Source of the DNA: Pedobacter mendelii
Lineage (GTDB): Bacteria; Bacteroidota; Bacteroidia; Sphingobacteriales; Sphingobacteriaceae
Direction of reading: 5' to 3'
Assembly (NCBI RefSeq): GCF_014635725.1
Contig: NZ_BMDJ01000006.1
Span: forward strand, 158,534-222,533
DNA: 64,000 bases
The number at the start of each line of letters is the position of its first letter. Position 1 is the first letter of the stretch. Of the stretch, positions 54,817-63,920 are shown piece after piece. Under the pieces are notes generated by a model. That model was not told where the DNA came from and searched no databases. It saw only the letters and a list, made by a program, of their open reading frames with translations. Both the position numbers and the translations under genes were made by a program.

Positions 54817-55533
54817 ATGAAAGTTGAAATCTGGTCGGATGTAATGTGTCCGTTTTGCTATATAGGGAAACGTCATTTTGAAAAAGCTTTAGAAGCTTTA
54901 CCCTTTAAAAATGAGATTGAAGTGGAGTGGAAAAGCTATCAGCTAAATCCTGAATACCATAATACAAACAACGAAAATGTTTATGATTATTTGTCGAGAA
55001 GCAAAGGCATGCCAATTGAACAAGCCAAACAAATGACTAAACAGGTTGTGGAGATGGCTACTAATGCGGGGTTAAAAATGGATTTTGATAAAAACATCCC
55101 TGCAAATACTTTTAATGCACATCGTTTAATTCATTTGGCAGCTAAACATAATCTTCAGGATTTAGCAGAGGAAAAACTTTTCGAAGCCCATTTTGTACGA
55201 AGCTTAAATATTGGAGAAGATGCCATTTTATTGCAACTGGCAGAAGAAATAGGTTTGGATAAAATGGAAGCAGAAGATGTTTTGAAGAGCGATAAATTCG
55301 CTGAAGCCGCTCGCTATGATGTATATGAAAGTCAGAATTTAGGTATTCGGGGTGTTCCGTATTTTGTAATGGATAGAAAATATGCTGTTTCAGGAGCACA
55401 ACCCATTCAGACTTTTACCGATGTATTAACGCAAAGTTTTACAGAGTGGAAATCATCTCAGCCGAAAACAAACCTAACCTCGTTGAATAAAAATGATAAT
55501 GCGATTTGCGATGAAAATGGCTGTGAGATATAG
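54817..55533 (+). CDS. DsbA-family oxidoreductase (FrnE-like)
   Basis: The 238-residue protein has thioredoxin fold with the redox motif VMCPFCYIGKRH (C-P-F-C) and the inserted helical domain of FrnE (about 45-150). QNLGIRGVPYFVMDRKYAVSGAQP contains the cis-Pro region of the active site. There is no signal peptide, so it acts in the cytoplasm. A C-terminal CDENGCEI adds two cysteines. Related proteins protect against oxidative stress. Confidence 0.9.
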   Translation: MKVEIWSDVMCPFCYIGKRHFEKALEALPFKNEIEVEWKSYQLNPEYHNTNNENVYDYLSRSKGMPIEQAKQMTKQVVEMATNAGLKMDFDKNIPANTFNAHRLIHLAAKHNLQDLAEEKLFEAHFVRSLNIGEDAILLQLAEEIGLDKMEAEDVLKSDKFAEAARYDVYESQNLGIRGVPYFVMDRKYAVSGAQPIQTFTDVLTQSFTEWKSSQPKTNLTSLNKNDNAICDENGCEI

Positions 55534-55670
55534 ATTTTTTCGCCGAAGATTACGCTAATTACGCAGATTTTGCATGTTGAGAAATCACCATCACATGAAA
55601 AAGTATTTCGATAATTCTGAGCTTCTGTGGCTAAAAAAATCATTTTAGGTCTAGATGAATCAAAACAAAA

Positions 55671-55883
55671 TTATCTCCCCTTCAATGGCGTTAACAAATA
55701 TTCTAAGCCATTAACTCTAATTTCGAACATGGTAGCCATTAAATCGCCTAATTTTCCCTTCGGGAAACCCTTATCCTTATACCAAAGCAAATAACTTTCA
55801 GGAATATTGCAGATCAGGTAACCTTTGTATTTTCCATAAGGCATTTGCATTTTGACTAAATCGAGTAATAGAGTAGGATCCAT
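55671..55883 (-). CDS. DUF3820 family small protein
   Basis: The 70-residue protein has KMQMPYGKYKGYLICNIPESYLLWY and GFPKGKLGDLMA, as in DUF3820 (putative quorum-sensing-regulated virulence factor family). The function is not known. Its ATG overlaps the stop of the AAA/DUF4143 gene by one base (TAATG), so both are in one transcript and translationally coupled. Confidence 0.8.
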   Translation of the reverse strand: MDPTLLLDLVKMQMPYGKYKGYLICNIPESYLLWYKDKGFPKGKLGDLMATMFEIRVNGLEYLLTPLKGR

Positions 55884-57019
55884 TAAAGTATAAAATCTAA
55901 GTAGTTTTCTTTGTTAATGATTGAAAATGAAGCATTCGAGTAGTTTTTAGCAAAAAAACCAGGTATTTTCTTCTTCTGATTTCCCCACTTAAAATCAAAT
56001 GCATTGATTTGTCCGTTTTTGGTTTCAATTAAATCAATTTCTTGTTGATCATATGTGCGCCAAAAGTAATGTTGAACATTTTCCTGCTGATACGACATTT
56101 TTTTAATGCGCTCGCTAAAACCATAATTTTCCCATAAAATTCCCTGATCATTACGGAGCGCCAGTAATCTAAAATCATTTATAATGGCATTTCTAATCCC
56201 ATTATCATAAAAATACCATTTAGAAGATTTGGTTACCTCTTTACGCAAATTATTACTGTAGCCACCAACTTTATAAATTATAAATACTTTTGAAAGTAAA
56301 TCAAGATACCGGTCTACCGTGTTTTTACTAATCCCTAAAGAACGGGAAAGCTCATCAATAGATACTTCTGAGCCAACCTGAAATGCAATTAACTTTAACA
56401 ATTCTAATAATTTACTACTATTCTGAATGTTTTCATACATCAAAATATCTTTAAGCAAATATGATTTTACTAATTCCGTTAAATATTGAGATTTTTCTGC
56501 CAGTGTTTCCAGTTGAAATAACTCTGGATAAGTGCCAAAAATCAACCTTTCTTCCAGGTTTTGAGCGGTTTGTAATCCATTTTCATATTTCGTCAATTCT
56601 AGTTGCGCAATCGGATATAAATGGTAGGTTAAACTTCGGCCTGTTAAAGGTTCACCAGTTTGATTTGAAAGATCGAATGCCGATGAGCCACTGGCTATAA
56701 TAGTTAAATCTTTAAAGCTATCAATAAGTAATTTTAAAATTTTGCCAATTTCCGGAATAACCTGTGCTTCATCAATAACCAATAATTTGGCGTTGCCTAA
56801 AATTCGTTTATAATTAGCCATAGTTCTTGTGGCAAGCAGGGTTTGAACATCCTGATCCTCTCCATTTAAAAAAAGATGCTCAATGCTAGCCTCATTAGTA
56901 ATTTGTTCAATTAGCCATGTTTTACCAACTCGCCTGGTTCCAAATAGTAAAATAACCTTGTTCCTCCCTATTTTGGTAAGGATTGTAGATTTTAAATATC
57001 TTGAAATCTGACTTTTCAT
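55883..57019 (-). CDS. AAA ATPase with DUF4143 domain
   Basis: From ATG 57019 the protein has 378 residues. The ATPase part has Walker A LLFGTRRVGKTW (about 25-36) and Walker B LLVIDEAQVIPEIG; a sensor STIIASGSSAFDLSN-like element follows (TIIASGSSAFDL), then SRSLGISKNTVDRYLDLL (winged helix) and a DUF4143 C-terminal region with QQEIDLIETKNGQINAFDFKWG, which resembles a PD-(D/E)XK nuclease core. Such proteins are common in Bacteroidota and often mobile or linked to defence, but the role is unknown. TTG at 57025 lies in the -7 box, so ATG 57019 is preferred. Confidence 0.88.
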   Translation of the reverse strand: MKSQISRYLKSTILTKIGRNKVILLFGTRRVGKTWLIEQITNEASIEHLFLNGEDQDVQTLLATRTMANYKRILGNAKLLVIDEAQVIPEIGKILKLLIDSFKDLTIIASGSSAFDLSNQTGEPLTGRSLTYHLYPIAQLELTKYENGLQTAQNLEERLIFGTYPELFQLETLAEKSQYLTELVKSYLLKDILMYENIQNSSKLLELLKLIAFQVGSEVSIDELSRSLGISKNTVDRYLDLLSKVFIIYKVGGYSNNLRKEVTKSSKWYFYDNGIRNAIINDFRLLALRNDQGILWENYGFSERIKKMSYQQENVQHYFWRTYDQQEIDLIETKNGQINAFDFKWGNQKKKIPGFFAKNYSNASFSIINKENYLDFIL

Positions 57020-57022
57020 AGT

Positions 57023-57030
57023 CAAATATA
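57023..57030 (-). promoter_or_regulatory. -7 promoter box of the AAA/DUF4143 gene
   Basis: The minus strand reads TATATTTG, ending 3 nt before the ATG at 57019. The mRNA would be leaderless. The two palindromes lie directly upstream. Confidence 0.55.
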
Positions 57031-57040
57031 ACTAAAAAAC

Positions 57041-57107
57041 ATTAATTCAGTCAGCAGGCTGACTCAATTAATGTTAATTCAGTCAGCAGATTGGCTGAAT
57101 TAATGTT
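57041..57107. repeat. Two tandem palindromes between mfd and the AAA/DUF4143 gene
   Basis: Palindrome 1 (57041-57072) has 15-bp arms with one mismatch around AG: ATTAATTCAGTCAGC and GCTGACTCAATTAAT. Palindrome 2 (57074-57103) repeats TTAATTCAG/CTGAATTAA with central GTCAGCAGATTG. On the minus strand a TTTTTT run (57035-57040 complement) follows palindrome 1, so it can also serve as the intrinsic terminator of mfd. Confidence 0.75.
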
Positions 57108-57108
57108 T

Positions 57109-60100
57109 TTAATCAATGAGTTCTAAAGTTTGTATAGCTTCTTCAATAGTAACAACATTATCAAAGGCGATTCTTAAAGTATTTTTTACCTCTTTCAAAT
57201 TACACATTCGCGGGTGATTTTGTGCGAAAGTTAAAATTTTAGTAAAAGTTTCTGAATCAAAATACCTCGATTGTTTATCACTAAGAAAGTAACCGCGTAA
57301 ACTGTTCTTTTTAAAACTAATTTTCTCGAAACCTAACTTTTTGCCTAACCACTGTAAACGAACAACACTTAACATGGTTTTTACCTGTGGCGGAACCGGC
57401 CCAAATCTGTCTGCTAAATGTTTCTCAAAAACAGCGAGTTCTATTTCGTTATCCAGTTTAGAAAGTTCGGTATATAAGTTGTAGCGTTCTGTAATATTGG
57501 TAATATACGCGTCAGGAATGTAAAGTTCTAAATCGGTATCAACCTGCGTAAAGCCCACATACGCACGAGCAGGTTCGTTCTCAAACAAACCTTTAAACTC
57601 AGCTTCTTTCAATTCCTGAATCGCCTCATCTAAAATTTTATGGTACATTTCAAAGCCAATTTCAGCGATGAAACCACTTTGTTCTGCACCTAATAAGTTT
57701 CCACTTCCTCGGATATCTAAATCACGCATGGCCACATTAAATCCACTACCTAAATCAGAAAACTCTTCAATAGCACTTAATCGTTTTCTAGCTTCGGATG
57801 TTAAAGTTGATAATGGCGGAGAAAGCAAATAACAAAAAGCTTTTTTATTGCTTCGCCCAACGCGACCACGCATTTGATGCAAATCGCTTAAGCCAAACAT
57901 GTGAGCGTGGTTAATGATAATTGTATTAGCATTCGGGATATCTAATCCGGCTTCAATAATTGTTGTCGCAACTAGAACATCTTTTTCGCCGTTAATAAAA
58001 TCAAGCATTACATCTTCCAATGCGTCGCCATCTAGCTGACCATGAGCAATGCCGATTCTGGCTTTTGGAACTAATTTTTGAATTAACCCACCGAGTTGCA
58101 TTAAATCGTTGACACGATTATGAATAAAGAAAGCCTGCCCGCCTCTATCCAATTCAAACTGAATAGCCTCTTGAATCAGTTTGTCATTAAAAACATGTAA
58201 TTCGGTACTAACCGGTTGGCGGTTTGGTGGAGGTGTGCTAATTATGGATAAATCGCGAGCGCCCATTAAAGAAAAGTGTAATGTTCTGGGAATCGGCGTA
58301 GCGGTAAGCGTTAAGGTATCAACATTTACACGTACAGCTTTTAACCTTTCTTTGGCAGTAACGCCAAATTTTTGCTCTTCATCAATAATCATGATGCCGA
58401 GGTCTTTAAACTTAACATCTTTACTTAACAAGCGGTGTGTGCCGATTAAAATATCAACTTTTCCTGCTGCGGCTTCGGCTAAAGTATCTTTAATTTGTTT
58501 GCTGGTTTTAAAACGATTAATGTAATCTACTGTAACCGGGAAATCTTTTAATCGTGAAGAGAAAGTTTTAAAATGCTGTAAAGCCAAAATGGTAGTTGGA
58601 ACCAAAATGGCTGCTTGTTTTCCTTCTGCAACTGCCTTGAAAGCCGCACGAACAGCGATTTCGGTTTTGCCAAAACCAACATCACCACAAACCAATCTGT
58701 CCATTGGATATGGAGATTCCATATCTTTTTTAACATCTTGCGTGGCCTTTAACTGGTCGGGCGTGTCTTCATAAATGAAAGAAGCTTCGAGTTCAGTTTG
58801 TAGGTAACCATCGGGAGAGAAAGCTGTTCCGGCCTGCGTTTTTCGTATAGCATAAAGCTTAATTAGGTCGCGGGCAATATCTTTAACTTTTTTTTTTGTA
58901 GTTTTCTTCAGCTTATCCCAGGCATCGGTACCAAGCTTATTCATTTTTGGCACACCGCTTTCTTTGCCGCTATATTTCGCAATGCGATTTAGAGAGTTAA
59001 TGTTTACGTAAAGCAAATCATTATCAGCATAAATAAGGCGAATCATTTCCTGTGTTTTGCCGTTAACTTCTACCTTTTCAAGCCCGGCATATTTTCCAAT
59101 GCCATGATCGATATGTGTAACGTAATCACCTGATTTTAACTCACGTAAATCCTTAAGTGTAATCGCCTGACTTTTCTGATAGCCTTTTTTAAGCTTGTAT
59201 TTATAATAACGATCAAAAATTTGGTGATCGGTATAAAAAGCAGTTTGTATTTGTCCATCAACAAAACCTTCACGCAACATGCTGTTAATTGGTGTAAACT
59301 TTGCTGTTTTATCAATATCCTCTAAAATGGCATATAAACGTTCAATTTGCTTTGGCGAATCGGTAAAAATAAAGTTTACGATACCTGCTTTTTCATTCTC
59401 TTTCAGGTTATGAATAAGCAGGTTAAAATCTTTATTAAACGAAGGCTGTGGTCGGGTTTCAAATTCAAAACGATTTTCTGTTTGATAAAAAAACTGTTTA
59501 CCAAACTCTATAATCGGAAAATCCTGAAGATGATCGCCAAGCAATTTCTCATCCGTAAACGCAAACTTTGGGTCAATCCAATCAGGGTTTTGAGTTTTCT
59601 CTGCTAATGATAAAGCTTTCCAAAGTTCAACGGCTTTTTTATAACCTGCCTTAACTATATCCAGTGTAAATTCGACATCTTTAAACCAGAGTTGGGTATC
59701 TTTATCAATATAATCCAGTATGCTAATGTTGCTTTCTGTTAAAAATTTTGCTTGCACATTTGGTACAATCGTAAGCGATTTAACATCGGCCACTGAGAGC
59801 TGACTTTCGATTTCAAAACTTCTGATACTTTCTACTTCATCGCCAAAAAACTCTATTCGGTAAGGTAAATCAGAAGAAAAAGAAAAAATATCTACAATGC
59901 CGCCACGAATAGAAAATTGCCCCGGTTCGTAAACAAAATCCCGTCTGTCGAAATCGTAATCAATCAAAAACTCATTTATAAAATCGATGCCCAGCTTTGC
60001 TCCAAGGCTAATTTCTAAAGTATTTTTTTCTAAAGCAGAGCGGTCAATAACCTTTTCGGCGATGGCTTCGGGATAAGAAACCACAATCTTTCCATATTCA

Positions 60101-60447
60101 GAATCGTGGTTAAGTTCGTTTAAAACTTCGGCACGGGCTAAAACATTTGCAGTATCTACCTGCGTAAAATCAAAAGATTTACGGTAGGAGGATGGAAACA
60201 ACAGAACTTGTTTATCCAAAGCACTTTCCAAATCAGAAAGGAAATATGCCGCCTCTTCCCTATCTGGAAGAATAAAAAGCAAAGGTTTGTGTAGTAAAAA
60301 GTATGATGAGAGTGCAACTATAGCATCAGCAGAGCCTACCAATCCCTTTAATTGTATTTTCGGGTTTTTCGAAATATTCAACGCCTTGGTAAATTGGGTT
60401 ACCCTGTCGTCGGTTTTGTATCTGTTTATTAAATCGCGAATGTTCAA
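57109..60447 (-). CDS. mfd: Transcription-repair coupling factor Mfd
   Basis: The 1112-residue translocase removes RNA polymerase stalled at lesions and recruits UvrA. The UvrB-like N-terminal region (1-340) is followed by the RNAP-interacting domain (LKSGDYVTHIDHGIGKYAGL, about 455-474), the helicase core with Walker A CGDVGFGKTEIAVR, DEEQ box IIDEEQKFGV, LTATPIPRT and QMRGRVGRSNKKAFCYLL, and the TRCF C-terminal domain. The start codon is TTG at 60447; the minus-strand box TATTTTTG ends 4 nt before it. Confidence 0.96.
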   Translation of the reverse strand: MNIRDLINRYKTDDRVTQFTKALNISKNPKIQLKGLVGSADAIVALSSYFLLHKPLLFILPDREEAAYFLSDLESALDKQVLLFPSSYRKSFDFTQVDTANVLARAEVLNELNHDSEYGKIVVSYPEAIAEKVIDRSALEKNTLEISLGAKLGIDFINEFLIDYDFDRRDFVYEPGQFSIRGGIVDIFSFSSDLPYRIEFFGDEVESIRSFEIESQLSVADVKSLTIVPNVQAKFLTESNISILDYIDKDTQLWFKDVEFTLDIVKAGYKKAVELWKALSLAEKTQNPDWIDPKFAFTDEKLLGDHLQDFPIIEFGKQFFYQTENRFEFETRPQPSFNKDFNLLIHNLKENEKAGIVNFIFTDSPKQIERLYAILEDIDKTAKFTPINSMLREGFVDGQIQTAFYTDHQIFDRYYKYKLKKGYQKSQAITLKDLRELKSGDYVTHIDHGIGKYAGLEKVEVNGKTQEMIRLIYADNDLLYVNINSLNRIAKYSGKESGVPKMNKLGTDAWDKLKKTTKKKVKDIARDLIKLYAIRKTQAGTAFSPDGYLQTELEASFIYEDTPDQLKATQDVKKDMESPYPMDRLVCGDVGFGKTEIAVRAAFKAVAEGKQAAILVPTTILALQHFKTFSSRLKDFPVTVDYINRFKTSKQIKDTLAEAAAGKVDILIGTHRLLSKDVKFKDLGIMIIDEEQKFGVTAKERLKAVRVNVDTLTLTATPIPRTLHFSLMGARDLSIISTPPPNRQPVSTELHVFNDKLIQEAIQFELDRGGQAFFIHNRVNDLMQLGGLIQKLVPKARIGIAHGQLDGDALEDVMLDFINGEKDVLVATTIIEAGLDIPNANTIIINHAHMFGLSDLHQMRGRVGRSNKKAFCYLLSPPLSTLTSEARKRLSAIEEFSDLGSGFNVAMRDLDIRGSGNLLGAEQSGFIAEIGFEMYHKILDEAIQELKEAEFKGLFENEPARAYVGFTQVDTDLELYIPDAYITNITERYNLYTELSKLDNEIELAVFEKHLADRFGPVPPQVKTMLSVVRLQWLGKKLGFEKISFKKNSLRGYFLSDKQSRYFDSETFTKILTFAQNHPRMCNLKEVKNTLRIAFDNVVTIEEAIQTLELID

Positions 60448-60451
60448 GGCA

Positions 60452-60486
60452 CAAAAATAAGTTTATCTTTTATATTTAACTGCAAA
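60452..60486 (-). promoter_or_regulatory. Promoter of mfd (TTTG-N23-TATTTTTG)
   Basis: On the minus strand TTTG (plus 60483-60486) and TATTTTTG (plus 60452-60459) are 23 nt apart. The box ends 4 nt before the TTG start, predicting a leaderless mRNA. Confidence 0.55.
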
Positions 60487-60702
60487 ACTTATGTAAAGGT
60501 TTTTTTAAGTTTGCAGCTTTATTTTTGTTATATTCAAAATATTTCTTCGAACCTGTAAAGCACTTGGTCGTTTATTTTTTACGGTTGGTCGAATTAATGC
60601 TTCTTCCTGTAACAAAACTTTTTCCTTTACTTCTAAACTATATAAAAAGCGAAACATGAGACCATCATTGATTTACCTAGGAGGATAATAAACAAGAAAA
60701 TC

Positions 60703-61035
60703 ATGACAGCTTCATCACAATTAAAAAGAAATATTAAAGAGATGAGACACTTTAAAAGCTTCCCTTTAGAACTTTTTTTCTGGGCAACCGCATTGGTTTT
60801 GTTGGCAACAGCAAACTCGCATGAGCATCATTTCACACTTTGTCCGCTGGCAAATTTAGGCTTTGCAGATTGGTGTCCGGGATGCGGGATAGGAAGGTCG
60901 ATAAGCCATATTTTACACGGCGAATTTACCGAAAGCTTTTCAGAGCATTGGTTTGGTTTCCCGGCATTAATAATTATAGCATATAGAATAATAACGTTAA
61001 TAACAAATAAAAAATATTTAATAATAAACACATAG
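60703..61035 (+). CDS. DUF2752 membrane protein
   Basis: The 110-residue protein has two membrane segments (LELFFWATALVLLATANS and WFGFPALIIIAYRIITLI) and between them the conserved CPLANLGFADWCPGCGIGRSISHILHGE, a DUF2752 signature with Cys, Pro and Gly-rich loop (CPL and WCPGCGIGR). The function is unknown. An AGGAGG-like sequence (AGGAGG at 60680-60685) lies about 20 nt before the ATG, too far for efficient pairing. The TM2 gene starts 5 bases after the stop, and both genes travel together in many Bacteroidota. Confidence 0.85.
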   Translation: MTASSQLKRNIKEMRHFKSFPLELFFWATALVLLATANSHEHHFTLCPLANLGFADWCPGCGIGRSISHILHGEFTESFSEHWFGFPALIIIAYRIITLITNKKYLIINT

Positions 61036-61040
61036 AAATC

Positions 61041-61409
61041 ATGGATATATATCAATCACCTCTAATGTCGTTACCAGGTATAACACCAGAGGAATATTCG
61101 TACTTACAACAAGCAACAACAGGCTTAACCGAGCAACAATTGCGTAACTTTCTGATGGTTTACAGCAGTAAAAGAAAAAACCCATCAGACATGTTAATTT
61201 TCTGTATTATTGGATTGTTAATTGTGCCGGGACTGCAAAGGTTTATAATTGGACAAGTAGGCATGGGAATTTTGTATTTTTTTACATTAGGTTTATGTTT
61301 TATCGGCTCAATTGTAGATATTATAAACCACAAAACTCTTTCTTTTGAACACAACCAAAAAATGGTTTTTGAAAGTTTGCAAATGGTTAGAATGGGTGGG
61401 TTTCAGTAA
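61041..61409 (+). CDS. TM2 domain-containing protein
   Basis: The 122-residue protein has two hydrophobic segments (DMLIFCIIGLLIVPGLQRF and MGILYFFTLGLCFIGSIVDI) with the intervening FIIGQVGMG turn, matching the TM2 domain. An N-terminal cytoplasmic part (1-45) has TPEEYSYLQQATTGL. Function not known. It shares a transcript with the DUF2752 gene and ends before a strong terminator. Confidence 0.85.
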   Translation: MDIYQSPLMSLPGITPEEYSYLQQATTGLTEQQLRNFLMVYSSKRKNPSDMLIFCIIGLLIVPGLQRFIIGQVGMGILYFFTLGLCFIGSIVDIINHKTLSFEHNQKMVFESLQMVRMGGFQ

Positions 61410-61474
61410 AATGTAAAATTTTTAGAAAAGCAAAGACAGAACAATTTTTAAAGTTAGTCCCGCCATATACTACA

Positions 61475-61515
61475 AGTCCGCACCCGATGAAAAATCGGGT
61501 TTGCGGGCTTTTTGT
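61475..61515 (+). terminator. Intrinsic terminator after the TM2 gene
   Basis: AGTCCGCACCCGAT (61475-61488) and ATCGGGTTTGCGGGCT (61494-61509) form a long GC-rich stem followed by TTTTTG. AGTTAGTCCCGCC upstream resembles repeat words at 43.4 kb. Confidence 0.8.
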
Positions 61516-61619
61516 TTCTGTCTGATTTATTGAAATCGGTTTCTCCAAAACTTACGGAGTTTTTCGCTTGCCCTGCCTTTTAAACTTCGTAAGTTTGCCC
61601 AAATTTCTATCTTTATACC

Positions 61620-62717
61620 ATGAGGTTATCAGAAATAACAAATTATCTTGAAAGTATTGCGCCATTGAATTATCAGGAAGATTACGATAATTCAGGCTTA
61701 ATTGTAGGCGACCCAAATATGGAAATCAGCGCGGCATTGGTTGCGTTAGATTGTGTAGAAAAAATTGTTGATGAAGCGATTTCTACAGGCTGTAATTTGA
61801 TAATTACTCATCATCCTATTGTTTTTAAAGGATTAAAAAAGTTAAATGGCAAAAACTATGTTGAAAGAGTTGTTTTAAAGGCGATTAAAAACAACGTTGC
61901 ATTATATGCCATTCACACCAACCTCGATGCTGTGCATACCGGTGTTAATGCAAGAATTTGTGAAAAGCTTGGGTTAACAGGGATAAAGGTACTTTCCCCA
62001 AAATCAGGGTTATTAAAAAAGTTGGTTACATTTTGTCCGCAGGCGCAGGCCGAGCAATTACGCTCAGCTCTTTTTTATGCAGGAGGAGGAAACATTGGCA
62101 ATTACAGCGAAGCAAGTTTTAATGCAGATGGTTTTGGAACATTCAAAGCAAATGAAAATGCCGATCCCTTCGTTGGTGAAAAAGGCATTCGTCATCATGA
62201 GCCTGAAGTTAGAATAGAAGTTATTTATCCTATTCAATCAGAAAGAAAGATATTGCTTGCCCTTTTCGAAAACCATCCTTATGAAGAAGTTGCTTACGAT
62301 TTGTATAACCTTGAAAATAAGCATCAGCAGGTTGGTTCAGGAATGGTTGGCTGGTTAGAATATGATATGGAGGCCTATGATTTTCTGCACATGGTAAAAG
62401 ACAGAATGCAGGCAAAAGTTGTACGCTATACTTCTGTTTTAACTAAGAGGATAAAAAAAGTTGCAGTTTGCGGCGGGTCGGGAAGCTTTCTTTTAAAGGA
62501 AGCAATTGCTGCCGGAGCAGATGCTTTTATTACGGCAGATTTTAAATATCACGAGTTTTTTGATGCAGAGGAAAAATTAATCATTGCCGACATAGGACAC
62601 TTTGAAACTGAACAATTTACCTCAAATTTATTGGTTGAAATTATTCAGAAAAAATTTACTAACTTTGCAATCCGTTTAACGGAGCAAAATACAAACCCCA
62701 TAAATTACTTGTTTTAA
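61620..62717 (+). CDS. Nif3-like dinuclear metal center hexameric protein
   Basis: The 365-residue Nif3/YbgI-type protein carries IITHHPIVFKG (metal-binding His pair), IHTNLDAVHTG, an inserted middle domain of about 130 residues (about 125-255) typical of longer Nif3 members, and ADIGHFETEQF at the C-terminus (His, Glu ligands). Its biochemical role is not settled; GTP cyclohydrolase-like activity was proposed for some members. A box TATCTTTA (61608-61615) ends 4 nt before the ATG. In relatives a zinc-ribbon (DUF164) gene usually follows; here an integrase does, suggesting insertion at this point. Confidence 0.9.
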   Translation: MRLSEITNYLESIAPLNYQEDYDNSGLIVGDPNMEISAALVALDCVEKIVDEAISTGCNLIITHHPIVFKGLKKLNGKNYVERVVLKAIKNNVALYAIHTNLDAVHTGVNARICEKLGLTGIKVLSPKSGLLKKLVTFCPQAQAEQLRSALFYAGGGNIGNYSEASFNADGFGTFKANENADPFVGEKGIRHHEPEVRIEVIYPIQSERKILLALFENHPYEEVAYDLYNLENKHQQVGSGMVGWLEYDMEAYDFLHMVKDRMQAKVVRYTSVLTKRIKKVAVCGGSGSFLLKEAIAAGADAFITADFKYHEFFDAEEKLIIADIGHFETEQFTSNLLVEIIQKKFTNFAIRLTEQNTNPINYLF

Positions 62718-62773
62718 TTGACAGCCTTTACCTAGCTTTAAAAGCATAAAAATCAATATAAATCATACAATTT

Positions 62774-62801
62774 AGTCCCTGAAAGTCCCAAATACAGTCC
62801 C
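62774..62801 (+). repeat. Three AGTCCC direct repeats before the integrase
   Basis: AGTCCC at 62774-62779, 62784-62789 and 62796-62801 with spacing of 10 and 12 bases, near one helical turn. They could be arm-type or regulatory sites of the integrase. Confidence 0.45.
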
Positions 62802-62808
62802 AAATTAT

Positions 62809-62816
62809 TATCTTTG
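62809..62816 (+). promoter_or_regulatory. -7 promoter box of the integrase
   Basis: TATCTTTG matches TAnnTTTG; it ends 12 nt before the ATG at 62829, so the frame start at 62814 falls inside the box. Confidence 0.5.
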
Positions 62817-62828
62817 TTTATAGCAATT

Positions 62829-63920
62829 ATGGAACAAAGAAGTATATTAAATCCGCACTGTAGTCAGCCCAAATTATTGAAGGACAAACTCCGTTGGAGC
62901 ATTCGTTTCTATTATAAGGTAGATGGCGAAACCAAGACCAGAAAGAAAGATTATGGTTTAAATGGTGCAGATTTCTTGAAGAAAGATAAAGGAGCTAACA
63001 AAGCAATTAACAAATCTGACAGGCTTCTCTATGCTGCCGAACTTATTAAACAGGAAGTTGCTCGTTTGAATTCAATGTACTTCAATCCAATTACAAAGGA
63101 GTTTGAATCACTTGATAAATCGGATCAATCCTTTGTGTCTTTGCTTGCTGACTATCTAAATTATTCGCCTAATAAGGTTAGAAGAGATAGCACTAAAGTT
63201 ATTTACAAATCATATAATAATCGCATTGAAGCTGTACTTAGTGAATTAGGTCTCCAAGATGCTTCGTTGAATGAGGTCGACCGTTCTATAGTGGAGAAAG
63301 TATTAGCCAAGATTCAAGGTAAATCTTCAAAAGCGCAACGAGATCACTATTTAAGATATCTTAAGGGATTCTTTAATTATTGCATTGATCATTTAGAGAT
63401 AATATCAAAGAGTCCGATTAAGACGCTTAAGAATATCAATAACGAAGATACACAGACAAACAAAGCATACTCCCCCGAACTTCAGCAAAAAGTCATGGAT
63501 GAAGCGAAACGGCTTGATCCCCACTTTCATTTATTACTTCGATTGCTTATTATAACTCTAAGGCGACCAGATGAGTTACTTAAACTGCAACTAAGGGACT
63601 TCGACTTTACAACTGGTAGCGTCACTTTCAGCAGAGAAAAGATTAAAACAGACAGGACACAAGTAACATATCTTAATGGAGACCTTGTTGCAGAATTGCA
63701 AGGTATGATGGTTGGTAAGTACAATCAAGCCGATTATTTCCTAGGTCATGCCATTAGAAACCCTAAAGCCAGAACTGAGAAATCAATCTTTGCGCCTGTT
63801 AAGACATCATTTGTCCACTTCCAAGATAGGTTTAAAACCATTCAGAGCAGATTAAGTCTCGAAAAAGGGTATACTGCATATACCAATAAATTTGACCCCC
63901 TTTCGCCAATTTTAAATTGA
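62829..63920 (+). pseudogene. Tyrosine recombinase (phage/island integrase), 3' part missing
   Basis: The frame from ATG 62829 encodes an integrase N-terminal DNA-binding part (1-90), a SAM-like core-binding domain (about 100-185) and the start of the catalytic domain: R246 in TLRRPDELLKLQLRDFD (box I) and a KIKTDRTQ beta-loop lysine. Homologous proteins continue with an HxxR box and the nucleophile Tyr, but here GYTAYT is followed by NKFDPLSPILN and a stop. The last codons coincide with an IS-like end (see 63887). It is thus probably inactive, cut by an insertion. Target gene neighbour is the Nif3-like gene. Confidence 0.8.

Noticed and set aside
60480..60517. CTGCAAA/TTTGCAG inverted repeat upstream of mfd as a plus-strand terminator
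   Set aside because: No plus-strand gene precedes it; the CAAA part fits a -33 element for mfd better.
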